From Pterois miles (taxonomy: Eukaryota > Chordata > Actinopteri > Perciformes > Scorpaenidae): a DNA stretch of 64,000 bases. The stretch lies in NCBI GenBank assembly GCA_947000775.1, contig CAMQGK010000052.1:34762501-34826500 (forward strand). Reading direction: 5' to 3'. Below, in pieces: positions 1 through 12,580 of this stretch (position 1 is its first letter; the number at the start of each line of letters is the position of its first letter). The notes beneath the pieces are model-generated. The model was not told the DNA's origin. It saw only the letters and a list, made by a program, of their open reading frames with translations, and did no database searches. The translations under genes and the position numbers were made by a program.

Positions 1-2559
1 AATCTGGGTTTCTCATGTGGCCCCCATATAATTGTAATAATTATTTATAATATATATTATAATATTATAATACATATAATAAAATAATTGCCCCCTCCTT
101 ATGATCATGATGATGTATTACATGTGATTTAAGAGTTTCCGGACTATTAGCTTGATATTATCATTATCATATTAACATTATATCACTATTTCATTTTTTA
201 ATATCACAGTTATCTTCAGTATATCGTCGGTACACTGTGACACCCCTACAACAGTCACAGCTCAGAAACATTTAAAAGAGTGAAGACAAATGTGAGGAAA
301 TAAGGCAAAGCTGTTCATTTTGTGCCAGACGTTATAAAAAGAAGAGAGTGATTGTGCAGCGGCGTCTTGCTCTCGGTAGTAGTAGTAGTAGTAGTAGTAG
401 TAGTACTCTTTAAAGCCTGATTTCCAGTAGTGAGTCCAGCTCTCCTCCTGCACACTAAGGCTGGTAACAGCTACCAGCGTCAGACTCGTCTCACAGGTCA
501 ACGCCCACCAGAAACCTCCTGTGGGCTGAAGCCATTAGTGCACAATACACACACATGATTACATAACGTGAGCTCAAAGACACACACTCAGAGTTAATGT
601 CAGGTTGTAGTAGCGGGCGCCTGCCACCGGGTGTCGTGTTAGATAATCAGTCCGAGTCAGTACAGCAGGTTTTACATATAGTACAGACTCCAGGCGGTAA
701 TCATACAGCTCATTCATCTGACAGGGCTGATTGGGTTTATACAGTCTGAAGGACGCCATAATCACATCACCAGGTGGCAATCCTGGGAAAACATGGAAGA
801 CATGTTGGAAATTAATGAAACATTTACATGTGCACAATGACGCCACTTCTGTCAATACTGTGAAGAAAGCAGCATTACGTCTGTTTCCATAATCTCCCCA
901 TAATCATCCAGCCGGCAGAACGCAATTAATGCAGTACTTAGATACTTTAGATATTTTAAACCGCGTGTCAACTCAAGGCCCGCGGACCAAATCCGGTCCG
1001 CCACCTCATGTTATGTGGCCCGTGAGGGCCGGTATGTCTTCTTTGCTACGAGGCAGTAAAACACTGTCACACCACTGTCATCTACCACATGATCTCAGCT
1101 GATCAGCTGCTGATCACTAACAGTTTATGCGCCACAGACTGAACGTTAAAGCTGCTTTGAGCTCATTCAGCGTCTTCTGTTAGGCGTAGCTTTGTTAAAC
1201 CATAAAATGCCAGTAAGTTAACATGATGAGTTTTATTTTAAACTCTCCCTCAGCAGCTCCCCTCCTCCCCTCTCCATCCTCCAGCACCTCATACAGTTCA
1301 GTTTGGTTTTTCACAATATTGATTCTTTAATGTTTAGTTGATGGAGTGCTTTGTGTTGGTCAGCATTTTCGCCAACTGCTGACGGCGTGGTGCCAGTTAT
1401 TTCCACCTGCTTCAGGCTGCACTCTGGTGTTTTCTGCAGCATTTCTCTCTGCAAAGATTAAGTCAGAAAGTTTAACAAGCTGGTCACAGCAGCTGGAGGG
1501 CGACAGTAGCTGCATTCAGAGCTGATGATGAATAAGACGTGAAGGGCTAGATGGAGTTTTTACATGGTTTTCTGAGAAGTTAGACATATGAAAATGTCAT
1601 TATTTTCTTTCCCTAAAAGGCCTCATTGCCATCTCTGCTCATCGACATTTTTGTAACACGAATCAAAGCAAACAGACTGAAAATGTCCCCCAGAGAGAGA
1701 ATACACCCAAAACTGTACAACTAAGAAATGTCCCCTAACGAGCCCTGTGAAGCAGTGATGTACACCCGTGGATGTTATCTGTAATTAGGCCCAGGAATGT
1801 TTACAGTAATTATACAGCACCACGATCCTATATTCTCCCAGAAAGCATAATTAGCTCGACTGACACATTTGTGTAATCATCAAAACAGTCTGCAAACGGC
1901 TTTCACACAGAAGGCAAGTTTCCAAAGAGGGTAAAATAATAGGCAACAACAATAAGAAGAAATCCTTCAATAATAAATGATTAATAATTCTGGCTGCAGT
2001 CCAGAGTAGAAGAGTAATATCCTGTTTAGTACTTGTCTTGCCCATCGAATGAAAATGCATTAAAGTCAGGTGAAGAAGAACCTTCGTTTAAGTCTTATTT
2101 TGATAAGTTGTTAATTAGCAGGAATGACACACAGCATGGAAGTGAAAGCAGTCTGTTTATGAAAGTGCAATAAAAATATTTTGTCCTTAAAATCATTGAA
2201 TAATCGTGATGAATAATCGTGATCTCAATATTGCTCAACATAATTATGATCGTGGTTTTGGCTGTAATTGTGCAGCACTACGTCACACCTTTGAAACCCA
2301 AATGTTGTTTAAACTTCACATGATAACTTATAAATAATAAATCATGTGACGACTGGGCAGAGAGATTCAGCTTCACTGTGTCTCCATTATAAGCAGCAGT
2401 GTGATATTCAGTGACCCACTTCTGCCTTTTCTGCAAAACGTGGTGGATATTTCTTTTATTCTGTATGCACGTCCAGAGGACCGTTTCTACAACACTGATA
2501 CACAAAACCAGGTCTGAGACCACATCCAAGAGCCTTTGTCAGGTTTGTGCTGAAAGCTG

Positions 2560-2561
<2 letters not shown>
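1..2561. other. Non-coding; no gene recognised
   Basis: AT-rich start. A fragment at 975-1035 (caaggcccgcggaccaaatc, then cggtccgcc) resembles a common hAT-type repeat. The tail at 2200-2275 (aatcgtgatctcaatattgc, then gtgcagcacta) resembles the end of another DNA transposon. No exon with coding character was found. Confidence 0.6.
376..404. repeat. (TAG)n microsatellite
   Basis: Nine to ten tag/gta units. Confidence 0.95.

Positions 2562-2601
<40 letters not shown>
2562..2601. repeat. (CA)n microsatellite
   Basis: About 20 perfect ca units. Confidence 0.95.
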
Positions 2602-2603
<2 letters not shown>

Positions 2604-3277
2604 CCTTTACTCTGCAGGGTTTGTCTGCCGCTCGAATCGTTTAGTTCCACTGAGTTTCTGTTAGCGCAGCGTTAGCCTACATACAGTATGTCTAATTCTT
2701 CAGCCTTCAGCACATTGGCCTCATTTCACTGTGGGTTGAAAATTGATTTTAATGGCAAAATGTCGCTCAACAGTTTGTGCTTACAAACCTGTTTTTTAAA
2801 CACATGAAGTAGGACAGTAAACTCTGGGTGCACCAATAAAACATGTTGTAGTTGTAGTTGAGGCTCAACTTTTACAAAGCTAAAGGAAAGTTTGCCCCAC
2901 TAGATTTTGTTTCTGAAAAATAATGTTTTCCTTGTTTTGTCCTCTTTAAAACATGATGAACTGGTGTGTCGATCAGCTTCTGCGCTGGACAGTAACTCTG
3001 CATGTGAACATCCATTCATCCATCTAAAGCTGAGAAGTAATTAAAACCCTCAGAGAGACTCCTGATCTCCATGATGGCGCCCTGTTTCTGTTGCTGGTAG
3101 CCAATCAAATTCAAACCATTCTGTCACACTGACTAGCAGCCAGACACAAGTCCCACAGACTCTGACCAACACAAACATGAACACGTGTTTGATTTGATTC
3201 ATTTGAGTACATTACAGTTATGAGATGGATAATAACCTCTGAGCCCCGGGTCGGACCAGCCGCTTGATGAGCGTGTG

Positions 3278-3448
3278 GCGGCTGCGCTACCTGTTGTTTG
3301 TTATTAAAGCGTCCATGTTAACAGGTTAGAGCTGGCGGCTACGCTACCTGTTGTTTGTTATTAAAGCGTCCATGTTAACAGGTTAGAGCTGGCGGCTACG
3401 CTACCTGTTGTTTGTTATTAAAGCGTCCATGTTAACGGGTTAGAGCTG
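3278..3448. repeat. 57-bp tandem repeat, 3 copies
   Basis: Three adjacent units starting at 3278, 3335 and 3392 share gctacctgttgtttgttatt and aaagcgtccatgttaac. They differ at only two or three sites, indicating recent duplication. Confidence 0.95.
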
Positions 3449-3770
3449 CCTCTCTTCTAGAGATTCGAGGTCTCGCCCATTTTTGACGTGACGGCAGCAA
3501 CAGACAGTGAAAGTGATCGTTTGACTGTATATTGACATCATATCGTCAGCTCAGGCTGCTCTCATACATTGTTCGTAGATATAGCTGTGAAAAGTAACGA
3601 GCTGTAATTCCCGTTTATCCAACAAAATTAATTTGCGTGTAGTTCATATCATGATCCAGGAAATATAAAGAGCTGTGAATGCTGCGTAGGGAGGAGGTTG
3701 ACATGACATGATGCGTTGCTGGAGAATGAAAAAGGAGTCTGTGGAGGTTCTCATTCATCCAGGTCATGTT

Positions 3771-3944
3771 CATTCTGGCAAAAACTGAATCGAAGGCGAC
3801 TGGACTTAGATTTCTGACGGTCAGACTAGTGGGGACTAGTCAGACTGTAGCGTTCGAACTGATGAAGCCACTTGGATAAGGGGCGACACGTCTTCAGAGA
3901 CAAATCTAAGTCCAGTTGCCTTCGATTCAATTTTTGCCAAAATG
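3771..3944. mobile_element. MITE with 44-bp inverted arms
   Basis: The left arm 3771-3814 and right arm 3901-3944 are near-perfect reverse complements (core aatcgaaggcgactggactt versus aagtccagttgccttcgatt). The loop contains gatgaagccacttggataag, typical of a common fish MITE. Confidence 0.85.
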
Positions 3945-6900
3945 AAAAAGGAGGAATAACTTCTTCATGAGATTATATGAATCGTATGAGAATATGTCGT
4001 TTGTGAAGTCGGTGAAAGTTGGAACAACGTAGTTTTTGTATGGTAATATTACTGTGTCGTTATATTATACTGTGTTCTTAATAAATCTGGGGGTAAACTT
4101 AGCTGGAATAAAGGAAAGGAGCACCGTGGACGAATGAGGCAAAGATGGAGAGTGATAAACCAAAGTGAAAGGAGAGTGAACCTCAGATGGGCCTCCGGGA
4201 GTCGTCTGCTGCCACTTAAAGGATCACAATACTTCTTCTACTATTCTGATGGTAGTATTCTGTCTGTTTTTAATGTCAGCCAGCTGCCCTTCTGTCCTTC
4301 TCCCTGTCCTCAGGTACTCTCTCTATTCCCATCCCTCCACCTCCATCAGGCCGTTTGCCTTCATCTGTTCTTCCTCGCTGCTGCCGTCTTAAGGCCTCTC
4401 GGCTCAGACCTTTAATGTCATGATCTTTAGCAGCCAATGATTTTCAATAGTGAAAGGTGGCCTGACCTTTTCTTCAAAGCCTTCTTTCCCAAACTCTCCT
4501 CACACACGGAGGCAGGTTGTTGTGAGAGTCGGGCTGCTGTCTTCCCTCCGGAGACGGCAGGATGTCAACTGTATACAAAATGTTTGGGAAAATGGCTCAT
4601 ATATGATGGAATATATAATCCACCCATAATCAGTTTTCAGTCATGTGAGTCCACGAGTCAGAAGGGGAGATTGACATTTGAAAAACAGTAAACACAAGAC
4701 AGTAAGACATTGTTCCTCAGGAGTTGGTGTTACTGGACTGGACCGACTAAACAGCAAGTGGACACCACCATGACAATGATAATGATGCTCCGTGTCTGGT
4801 TGATGGGTAAATAGACAACTGGTGCTAACATGGCAGCCATAACACCTTCATAAGGTGATATACATTATGTATGTGTGTGTTTCCAGATGGCTCTGCAGTG
4901 TTTCTGCCCCCAAGTGAATAAAAATAAACTGACACAGCTGTAAGAAACAGTATTTGCAAGAATATCCAAATCTTCCATTAATGGTACTACACACATATCA
5001 GGATTAAAAGTTTTGATCATTACTGCACAGTGATTAATAATTCCTACTTTAGATCAGCGCTGGGCAGTACGGAGAAAATCAAATATCACAATACTTTTGA
5101 CTGAATACTTTGATACTACGACGATATGCCTGTGCTTTCTTAGTATGCTTTCACTAAATATTATATATAACAATGAGGTTTTTGATAAATAATCATCAGT
5201 AATGTAGGTATAATGATTAAGTGCATAAAAGCAAATACCAGAAAAGTGGGAACAGTTCAGAAAATCCCAGCGTTTAACTGTAACACAGCCTTTAAAACCA
5301 AGAACAGCAAACACTGACATCATTGTAAGGTTTTACGATATCCAAAATGTAAGACAGTATTTAGTCTCATGTCACTGTACTGATATAACACTGACGTATT
5401 GTCCAGCCCTGCGTTAGATTTAATAATGATCATACTGGCCTGAATATAAGATGATCCTGATAAACTGGCAAAACATCATTACAATACATATACCAGTATA
5501 ATACAGTACAGTACCTCCTGTCCTCCCACCTGGTTCCTCCTGGAACGTTTATGAAGGTGTTTGTACACCTGGGGACTCTTTTGGCTGAACACCCTGGAGC
5601 AGACAAAGGACAGGAAACATGAATATTTACGCCACTTAACAAATCCACAAAACTACTGCACTAGCACACATACTTTATACTACCATATATATTAATCAAC
5701 CTACACCATCAAACGATCGTTGATCAGCGGTGTTGTCGGAGCCTAATCTAACTCTCTAAGAACAAACCACAGCACCTGCCGGATCACACCATCAGCATTT
5801 AAAACGTTCAGTAAATACATAAACAAATATTCAATAAGTAGTCCATACATATCTGACACAAAATGTGCTAATATGCAATGTGTAAAATGTTCTGTGCAAC
5901 TCTTGCCAATAAGGTGCAAATATTGCAACCAAAGTGCAGTTATTAATGTGCATAGTTATTTATTAAAAGTGCAAATACAAAACCCAGCTGTGCAGTATTG
6001 ACAAGGCCAAAGCAGTCTCTAGTTACAATTCAAAAAAGTACAAAATCATAACACGGTAAGCTCATTTAGGCTGTCCGTGACCTGACAGCAGAAGTGTTGA
6101 CGCGTCGCCCAGTGTGGCGTCGCTCCGTCTGAAAAGAGAAAGTCGAGGTTGTCGAGTTGTCTACATGAAAACACAGCCGCGCTGTGCACAACAACACCGT
6201 TACACCTGACGGAGCCTCAACAGCCTGCAGCTTCGCTTTCTCCTGCTCAGTAACATTATCTATGAGTGGATGACTCCAATAATTTGAAGCTATGATTTAG
6301 TAATTGGAGGGCATTAATTATTAAATGTAATGAATGACTAATATATGCGCGCCAATCATCAGAAAATGTTCCCCTTGATACCTGCTGAGCTCTGAGTGAT
6401 GGTGATGTATTTAAATGTGTGTTTCTGACCTCCACGGTGGCGGTCGCTGTACTTAATGAAATTATCACTCAACCGTAATTTCTACGATGCGTCATAAACC
6501 GAAACGAGAGAGAAGAACACAGCAGAGAGAAGAGGATGAGCAGCAGGGAGGCGGAGAGACGTTATTGATTACTCACCAGTGCTGCCTTCTGATCACCACT
6601 AACGGACCTGTGGTTAGTCACGCCGGTCTGCTGCAGATTTACTGTGCTACAGTGTCAGAAATAGTCTGATCTGATCTTAAATAAACCTAATGACAGTCTT
6701 GGTGCTTAACTGTTGTTATTTCAAAGGAAAGTGCTGTAAATGATAAAATACGGTGCTAAATGCATCAACATTTCTGTTGCCTCCGCATGGCTCTCAACTA
6801 GAGGTCGACCGATATGGGTTTTATTTATTTATTTGTTTATTTATTTACAGAATCAGGACAGCTGATGGCCGATATGTGATGCCGACTTTTTTGCCGATAT

Positions 6901-7239
6901 CTTTGGCTTGTTTTCTTTTTTTCCTCCCTCTGATAAAATATAGAGCTTAATGATAAGAGATGATGCAGACTTCAGTAACCATGTATTGAACAACACCTCT
7001 GGTCCGTCTCTCCAGACTGTCGTTGTGTCTGTAGCTTTCTCCCAGTTTTAGAAACGTTAGCAGCCCGCTGGGCTTCATCTGCTGAGGTCGGCCCAGTGCT
7101 GCCAGCTCCTCAGTAAGGACAGCAGCTACTGGCTGTCCTCAAAGTCCATAGAGGACGTCAGGACGTCATTTGCATAATGACCATGTAATTGAAACTGTAA
7201 TAGACGCTGTAGGAGAGACGAGTAACGTTGTGAGAGACA
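3945..7239. other. Non-coding; transposon at 5055-5412, otherwise no gene recognised
   Basis: Only short chance open frames. tagaggtcgaccgatatggg at 6801-6820 with later gccgatat copies marks the decayed end of another DNA transposon. Confidence 0.55.
5055..5412. mobile_element. Non-autonomous DNA transposon, about 0.36 kb
   Basis: The ends cagcgctgggcagtac and gtattgtccagccctgc are imperfect inverted repeats of the common fish type (GCTGGGCAATA). AT-rich interior, no coding. Confidence 0.7.
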
Positions 7240-7640
7240 AAAAATGAGTAAAAAACACCCTAAATATGTTTATAACTACCAATGAACTTTCTTCTGTCCA
7301 TTTTTGTTTTTGTTTAATGCCACTATTCCAACCCTCCTCCTTTATCCGGGCTTGGGACCAACAAAAGTGACCCAGAGGAGGCGCTGTGGAGGAGTTGCTC
7401 AGGTTTTAGTGTGTTCAGTTCAGACTGAGACATGATGAGCAGCCAGCCAGATGTTTGCTGATGTCCCAGAGAGGCTCACAGCCAGTGGACGAGGTGAGGA
7501 AGTGACTGTTATTTTAGCGCAGACACAGAAAGTTTAACATTTACATCCAGCCAGCGGCGGCTTCGTGTGATTCGTTAGCCTGGACGCAGAGGGATGAACA
7601 TCTCCTGCTGGTACTGCAGCTAGGAGTAGCTGAGTGCACT
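7240..7640. repeat. Dispersed repeat, copy 1
   Basis: Shares gcctggacgcagagggatga, acatctcctgctggtactgc and tgccactattcc with 43085-43370, interrupted by divergent stretches. A low-copy interspersed element of unknown class. Confidence 0.7.
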
Positions 7641-7718
7641 AGCAGGAGAACGACAAGTGGACGGCCTGAGTATATAATTTTTTTTTTTTTTTTTTTTTTA
7701 TTAATTATTTTTTAAATA

Positions 7719-7910
7719 ACAGACTTGATCCTCATGTCAGTCTAGTCTGCTGTTGTTGTGAAACAGTCGACTTATTTTGGCAAATAAATGAAAAGCTGTT
7801 CAAATTGAATACTGCCTCCTTGCTGTAACATAAATACCGTTTACTGCTGTACCGAACTGAAAACCGTGACCCCCAAACCGTGATATGAACCAAACAGTCT
7901 CACCCTTAAT
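7719..7910. mobile_element. End fragment of the hAT-type family
   Basis: Reverse complement of the left 190 bp of the copy at 32313. Shared text includes cgacttattttggcaaataa and cccccaaaccgtgatatgaa, ending ctcaccctta. A T run (7677-7699) precedes it. Confidence 0.7.
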
Positions 7911-8007
7911 ATTTATATATAAAACATACTTGATGCAAACTTAATATTCTGTTTACCATGTTCTCACCATGACGGCTTGGCAGTTTACTTTTTTATTAAT
8001 AATAAGA

Positions 8008-8963
8008 TTTCAGACCAGCATCCTGACTGCTGCCTCCTGGTCTTTATGCAGGGCTCAGACCAGCGTCCTGACTGCTGCCTCCTGGTCTTTATGCAGGGCT
8101 CAGACCAGCGTCCTGACTGCTGCCTCCTGGTCTTTATGCAGGGCTCAGACCAGCGTCCTGACTGCTGCCTCCTGGTCTTTATGCAGGCTCAGACCAGCGT
8201 CCTGACTGCTGCCTCCTGGTCTTTATGCAGGGCTCAGACCAGCGTCCTGACTGCTGCCTCCTGGTCTTTATGCAGGATTCAAACCAGCGTCCTGACTGCT
8301 GCCTCCTGGTCTTTATGCAGGGTTTAGACCAGTGTCCTGACTGCTGCCTCCTGGTCTTTATGCAGGGTTCAGACCAGCGTCCTGACTGCTGCCTCCTGGT
8401 CTTTATGCAGGGCTCAGACCAGCGTCCTGACTGCTGCCTCCTGGTCTTTATGCAGGGCTCAGACCAGCGTCCTGACTGCTGCCTCCTGGTCTTTATGCAG
8501 GGCTCAGACCAGCGTCCTGACTGCTGCCTCCTGGTCTTTATGCAGGGTTCAGACCAGCGTCCTGACTGCTGCCTCCTGGTCTTTATGCAGGGTTCAGACC
8601 AGCGTCCTGACTGCTGCCTCCTGGTCTTTATGCAGGGCTCAGACCAGTGTCCTGACTGCTGCCTCCTGGTCTTTATGCAGGGTTCAGACCAGCGTCCTGA
8701 CTGCTGCCTCCTGGTCTTTATGCAGGGTTCAGACCAGCGTCCTGACTGCTGCCTCCTGGTCTTTATGCAGGGTTTAGACCAGCGTCCTGACTGCTGCCTC
8801 CTGGTCTTTATGCAGGGTTTAGACCAGCGTCCTGACTGCTGCCTCCTGGTCTTTATGCAGGGTTCAGACCAGCGTCCTGACTGCTGCCTCCTGGTCTTTA
8901 TGCAGGATTCAGACCAGCGTCCTGACTGCTGCCTCCTGGTCTTTATGCAGGGCTCAGACCAGT
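8008..8963 (+). repeat. 45-bp minisatellite, about 21 copies
   Basis: The unit contains cagaccagcgtcctgactgc and tggtctttatgcagg. The period is 45 except for one 44-bp unit near 8186. Because 45 is divisible by three, long open frames arise in it (up to 254 codons); these are by-products. Units differ by single transitions (ggctcag, ggttcag, ggtttag), so the array is fairly young. Confidence 0.95.
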
Positions 8964-10106
8964 GTTATCCTCTGACCCAGACATCGTGAGGCCGTTCTCA
9001 TCTCTGTGACGAGCTCACGAGCTGCTTCGCTTTAGCATCTAACGTCTTTATTTCTGTCACGGTCCGTTCTGCTCTGATGACACGTCACCAGCAGCTGTAT
9101 TATTATTTTCTCATTATTTTGAAAGGATGTTTGATAATTTGGCGTTCTAACACACGACTGCAGACTTGAAGCTCAGCAACGTGACTCGTTTTGTGAGCGT
9201 TTAAAGTCTAAACTTGAGTGTCCTCTGAAGCCGTTAGCAGTGTCATTGTGTGTCTGGCTGTGTGGAAAGACGATGGGATTGTAAATCAAATTATTTCCCA
9301 CTATTAAATGATGTTTATTTTTCAAGGTATTATCACGTCGCCTCAAGAGTTTTGAACTTGTTAGCGGTCTGCTATTTGCAAACTGCATCGATCCATTAGC
9401 TGTGTGCGAGGGTCCATATTATTAAGTCTGGCGTTAAAAGTAAATGTCAGGGGGATTACAGCCACAAAGCTCGGGTGCTGACTCACCGTGGCGATTAGGA
9501 TGAAAATGAATATGTATTTTTACTGTTCCAGCGAGCTGCTGCCTGGTCCGCCTGCTTCATCAGCCTCATTATGTCCACTGTGATTCACAGACATCGACTT
9601 CACAGTACAGTAACGTACGTTATACATACGTGTTGCATTGCATCGTCCTCTGAACCAGGCTGAACCTGGTGTTAAAGGAATACTCCACCAGAATCTGGTT
9701 TTTAGTTTTCAACATTCACCAGTGGAAGACCTGGACAGTGGCTGAAGTGAGTATGCTGCAGTGCTTTAATGAGTTTCTGAGTGAAATCAGATCACCACTG
9801 TGCTGCCCAGTCGCCAGGAAAAAATACTGCATTGTGATTTTCTTCTGTCAGAGCAAGTGGCGTAGTATACCGAGCGTCCGTTATTGAAGTTACGTGGTAT
9901 AATAACAAGTATAACAACAGAAAAAGTCCACTAAGAGTGGCTGTTATGTATTCATTTATGTAGTTACAAGACCAACCATGATCTTTTTTTTCTAACCTTA
10001 ACCAAGTGGTTTTGTTGCCTAAACCTAACAAATGGTTTGACAACATTCACCACGTGGTATTGTGGGATTCTGCCAGCGCGACGCAAGGCTGAAATGAAAC
10101 ATCTAT
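8964..10106. other. Non-coding; no gene recognised
   Basis: Includes a diverged cctaaacctaac repeat at 9955-10075 and a taaaggaatactccacc repeat fragment near 9672. Nothing else stands out. Confidence 0.5.
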
Positions 10107-10720
10107 TAGGGCTGTCAGAGTTAACGTGATAATAACGCGTTAACGCAGATTTGTTTTAACGTCACTAATTTCTGTAACTCTTTACAACTACTTGTGATTT
10201 TTAGTTTGTGGTGAGTTTTAAAGCTAGATTGAAGATACTGGCATCATATAAAACTAACGCCCCGAAGTTAGGGTAAATGTTGGTGAGGCAAAACTGTCCT
10301 AGTCCATGTTCAGAGGGGTCTGTTGACCTCTGACCTCCAGATGTGTGGATGTAAATGGGTTCTCTGGGTCCCCACCAGTCTCCCCTTTACAGACATGCCC
10401 ACTTTATGATAGTCCCAGTCAGTCTGGATCAAGTCCTAGTCAAGTCAGCACATTTTGTTGTACCTGTGAGGGTTTCTGGACAGTAGTTGTTGTTTTTTGT
10501 TGTTAATTGATTTCCGGTCAGAAATATATTTCTACGTTTGCATAAAGCAGCATATTTGGCCACTCCTATGTTGATAAGAGTATTAAATAATTGATGAATC
10601 TTTCAGGTACATTTTAAACAGGTAAAATATTCTGTGATTAATTTGCAGTTAATCATGATTAACTATGGACGAATCATGCAATTAATGTGATTGGAATACG
10701 TGAATTGATTGACAGCCCTA
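10107..10720. mobile_element. hAT-like non-autonomous DNA transposon, about 0.6 kb
   Basis: The ends tagggctgtcag and ttgacagccct are inverted repeats. Just inside both ends are AT-rich homeobox-like repeats (taacgcgttaac, gattaatttgcagttaatc). There is no coding capacity. Related copies are at 23296-23900, 27746-27945 and 48808-49228; they share agtcccagtcagtctggatc. I see no clean 8-bp target duplication. Confidence 0.75.
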
Positions 10721-10897
10721 ATGTTTTTATGAAATGTATTTTGGTTCAGTCGTTGACGTTCATCGTATCCTGTGGTTTACAGAAACGTACAATTACAACA
10801 TTTTTTCTGAGTTGCATTGTAATCAAGAAGGAAGCTACAAACTGAGATCCTCCTTTCTAGTCTACACAAGATGAGGGATGTTCAGACATCCTTTAAC

Positions 10898-10937
10898 ATA
10901 CCAATAAAGGAATATCTTATCTTATCTTATCTTATCT
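10898..10937 (+). mobile_element. LINE/SINE tail fragment (TCTTA)n
   Basis: caataaaggaatatc followed by five tctta-like units is the same retrotransposon 3' end seen at 46290-46347. Only the extreme 3' end is recognisable. Confidence 0.6.
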
Positions 10938-12556
10938 AACATGCCCAAAGAGAAGAACGATGGAGAGGTGAATCAGACACAGACAGATGGTGATACTGAG
11001 TAAAAGAGAAATACTGAAAAGCAGTAGAATAAAACTCAAGGAGAGAGTAACGGAGAGAGATGAAAAGAGAGGTTGAGAGTGAGAGTTATCCCCACGCTGA
11101 GTATCCAGGTCACTTCGAAGTGCTACGAAAACCCAAAAGTAAAGTCTCATCCTGGGCAGACGGCCAGGCCTGACCTGCCCCCCCACTCCGTCCATTAGCC
11201 CCTCCCTGAACCAACAAACACCCGGCAGATTTACTGCAACTGCAGAAAGTGTATGTGAAACACTAGCAGCTTAAATACAGCTCCCCATTAACACCTCAGG
11301 AGTGGATTATGAATCACCAATAACGAAGCGGCCTCATTTTTTCTTGTTCACGAGTTATCAGTCATTGTTTCCATCAAAGGTTTATAGGCCCTGGGAGGGA
11401 TAGCGTGGGAGAAGTCGGCCCCACAGGAGTAATTGGAAGTTGGGAGTTGAATATGAAGTAGAATTAAGTCTTAGAAACAGATAAAGGAGAGAAAGAAAGA
11501 AAGACAGACAGGAGGCACTGGTCCAGAAATGCTGGTTTGTGTGAGACTTTTATGTTGTTTCAATCACAGAAGGAGCAGCATGAAGTCAGACAATCATTTC
11601 ATTTGTTGGATCATCCATATTTAATGTGTGGAGAATGAAATCATCTTTCGTTATTAGATATTGTTTTTCTGCCTGAAAGACTTGTAGGAGTGAAAGAGTC
11701 TGAACTCTGGTGGATTTTAGTTTTTAATTAGGAGATAGTGGATGTCTTGTTTCAGCCCACAAAGCTGAACGTATCAACAGTAAATCTGATAACATGAACA
11801 TGGCATCAACATATAGGCAGCGTTAGTTTTCATTCTTGGCACAACTACTTCAGTCACCTGAGTTTGAACGTCTGAGTGCAACACTGTGAGTGTCTTCGAC
11901 GAGTGTTGTCTGGATTTAGATTCATTGCTCCAGAAACAGAGACCTCCTTCACACCTGGTATTAAAATGTGTCTCGTATCCAAATTGTATGTAGATATGAT
12001 TTAACTGGGACTGTCAAAGTGTCTTGAACACAACTTGTGAGGGGGGGCATCCTTACCAGATGAACCACCTCAACTGACTCGTTTCAACGCCACGGAGCAG
12101 TGTCTCTACTCCGAGTCCCAAAAATAAAGTCTGTACAGTTTAAATCCAAACATCGAGATCTAAACTGGTTTCAAAGCCTTAAACTGGCCTAAAAGTAGCC
12201 AAAATATAAATCTGTGAAATATCTGCCAACTGTTTTTAAGAGAATAAGATAAAGCAAATTAAACCCCGTCCTTTACGCCTTTCATTGAAGACTTATTGAC
12301 CTCCCCCCCAGAGTCCTCTGGCTTTTCTACAGTTAAAGAACTATTAACAACGTTAGTCTCTGGACAGGGAGTGTTTCTTCAGTACGGAGCGAGTTTTGCT
12401 CAGCACTTGAAGAAGTATTTGTTTAGTCACTGGTATTGATCTGCAAACCTTATCGACCCTCTGCAGATGGGTATATTGTGCTGCCAGGCAGTAAAAATCT
12501 TACTTATTGCTCCTTTAAAGCAAAGCAGAATGAGGTTGAATTAATAAAATCAACAG

Positions 12557-12580
12557 ACAGACGGACGGACGGACGGACAG
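12557..12580. repeat. (GACG)n microsatellite
   Basis: About five gacg/gaca units. Confidence 0.8.

Noticed and set aside
5448..5468. atgatcctgataaactgg as a possible dlc1 initiator exon
   Set aside because: Only MIL agrees with the remembered MILTQ end, and no donor of the needed phase follows at the right place.
7969..8989. 254-codon frame with 15-residue repeats (QGSDQRPDCCLLVFM)
   Set aside because: Produced by a 45-bp minisatellite. Frames differ across the array because of one 44-bp unit, and no flanking coding sequence or splice context is seen.
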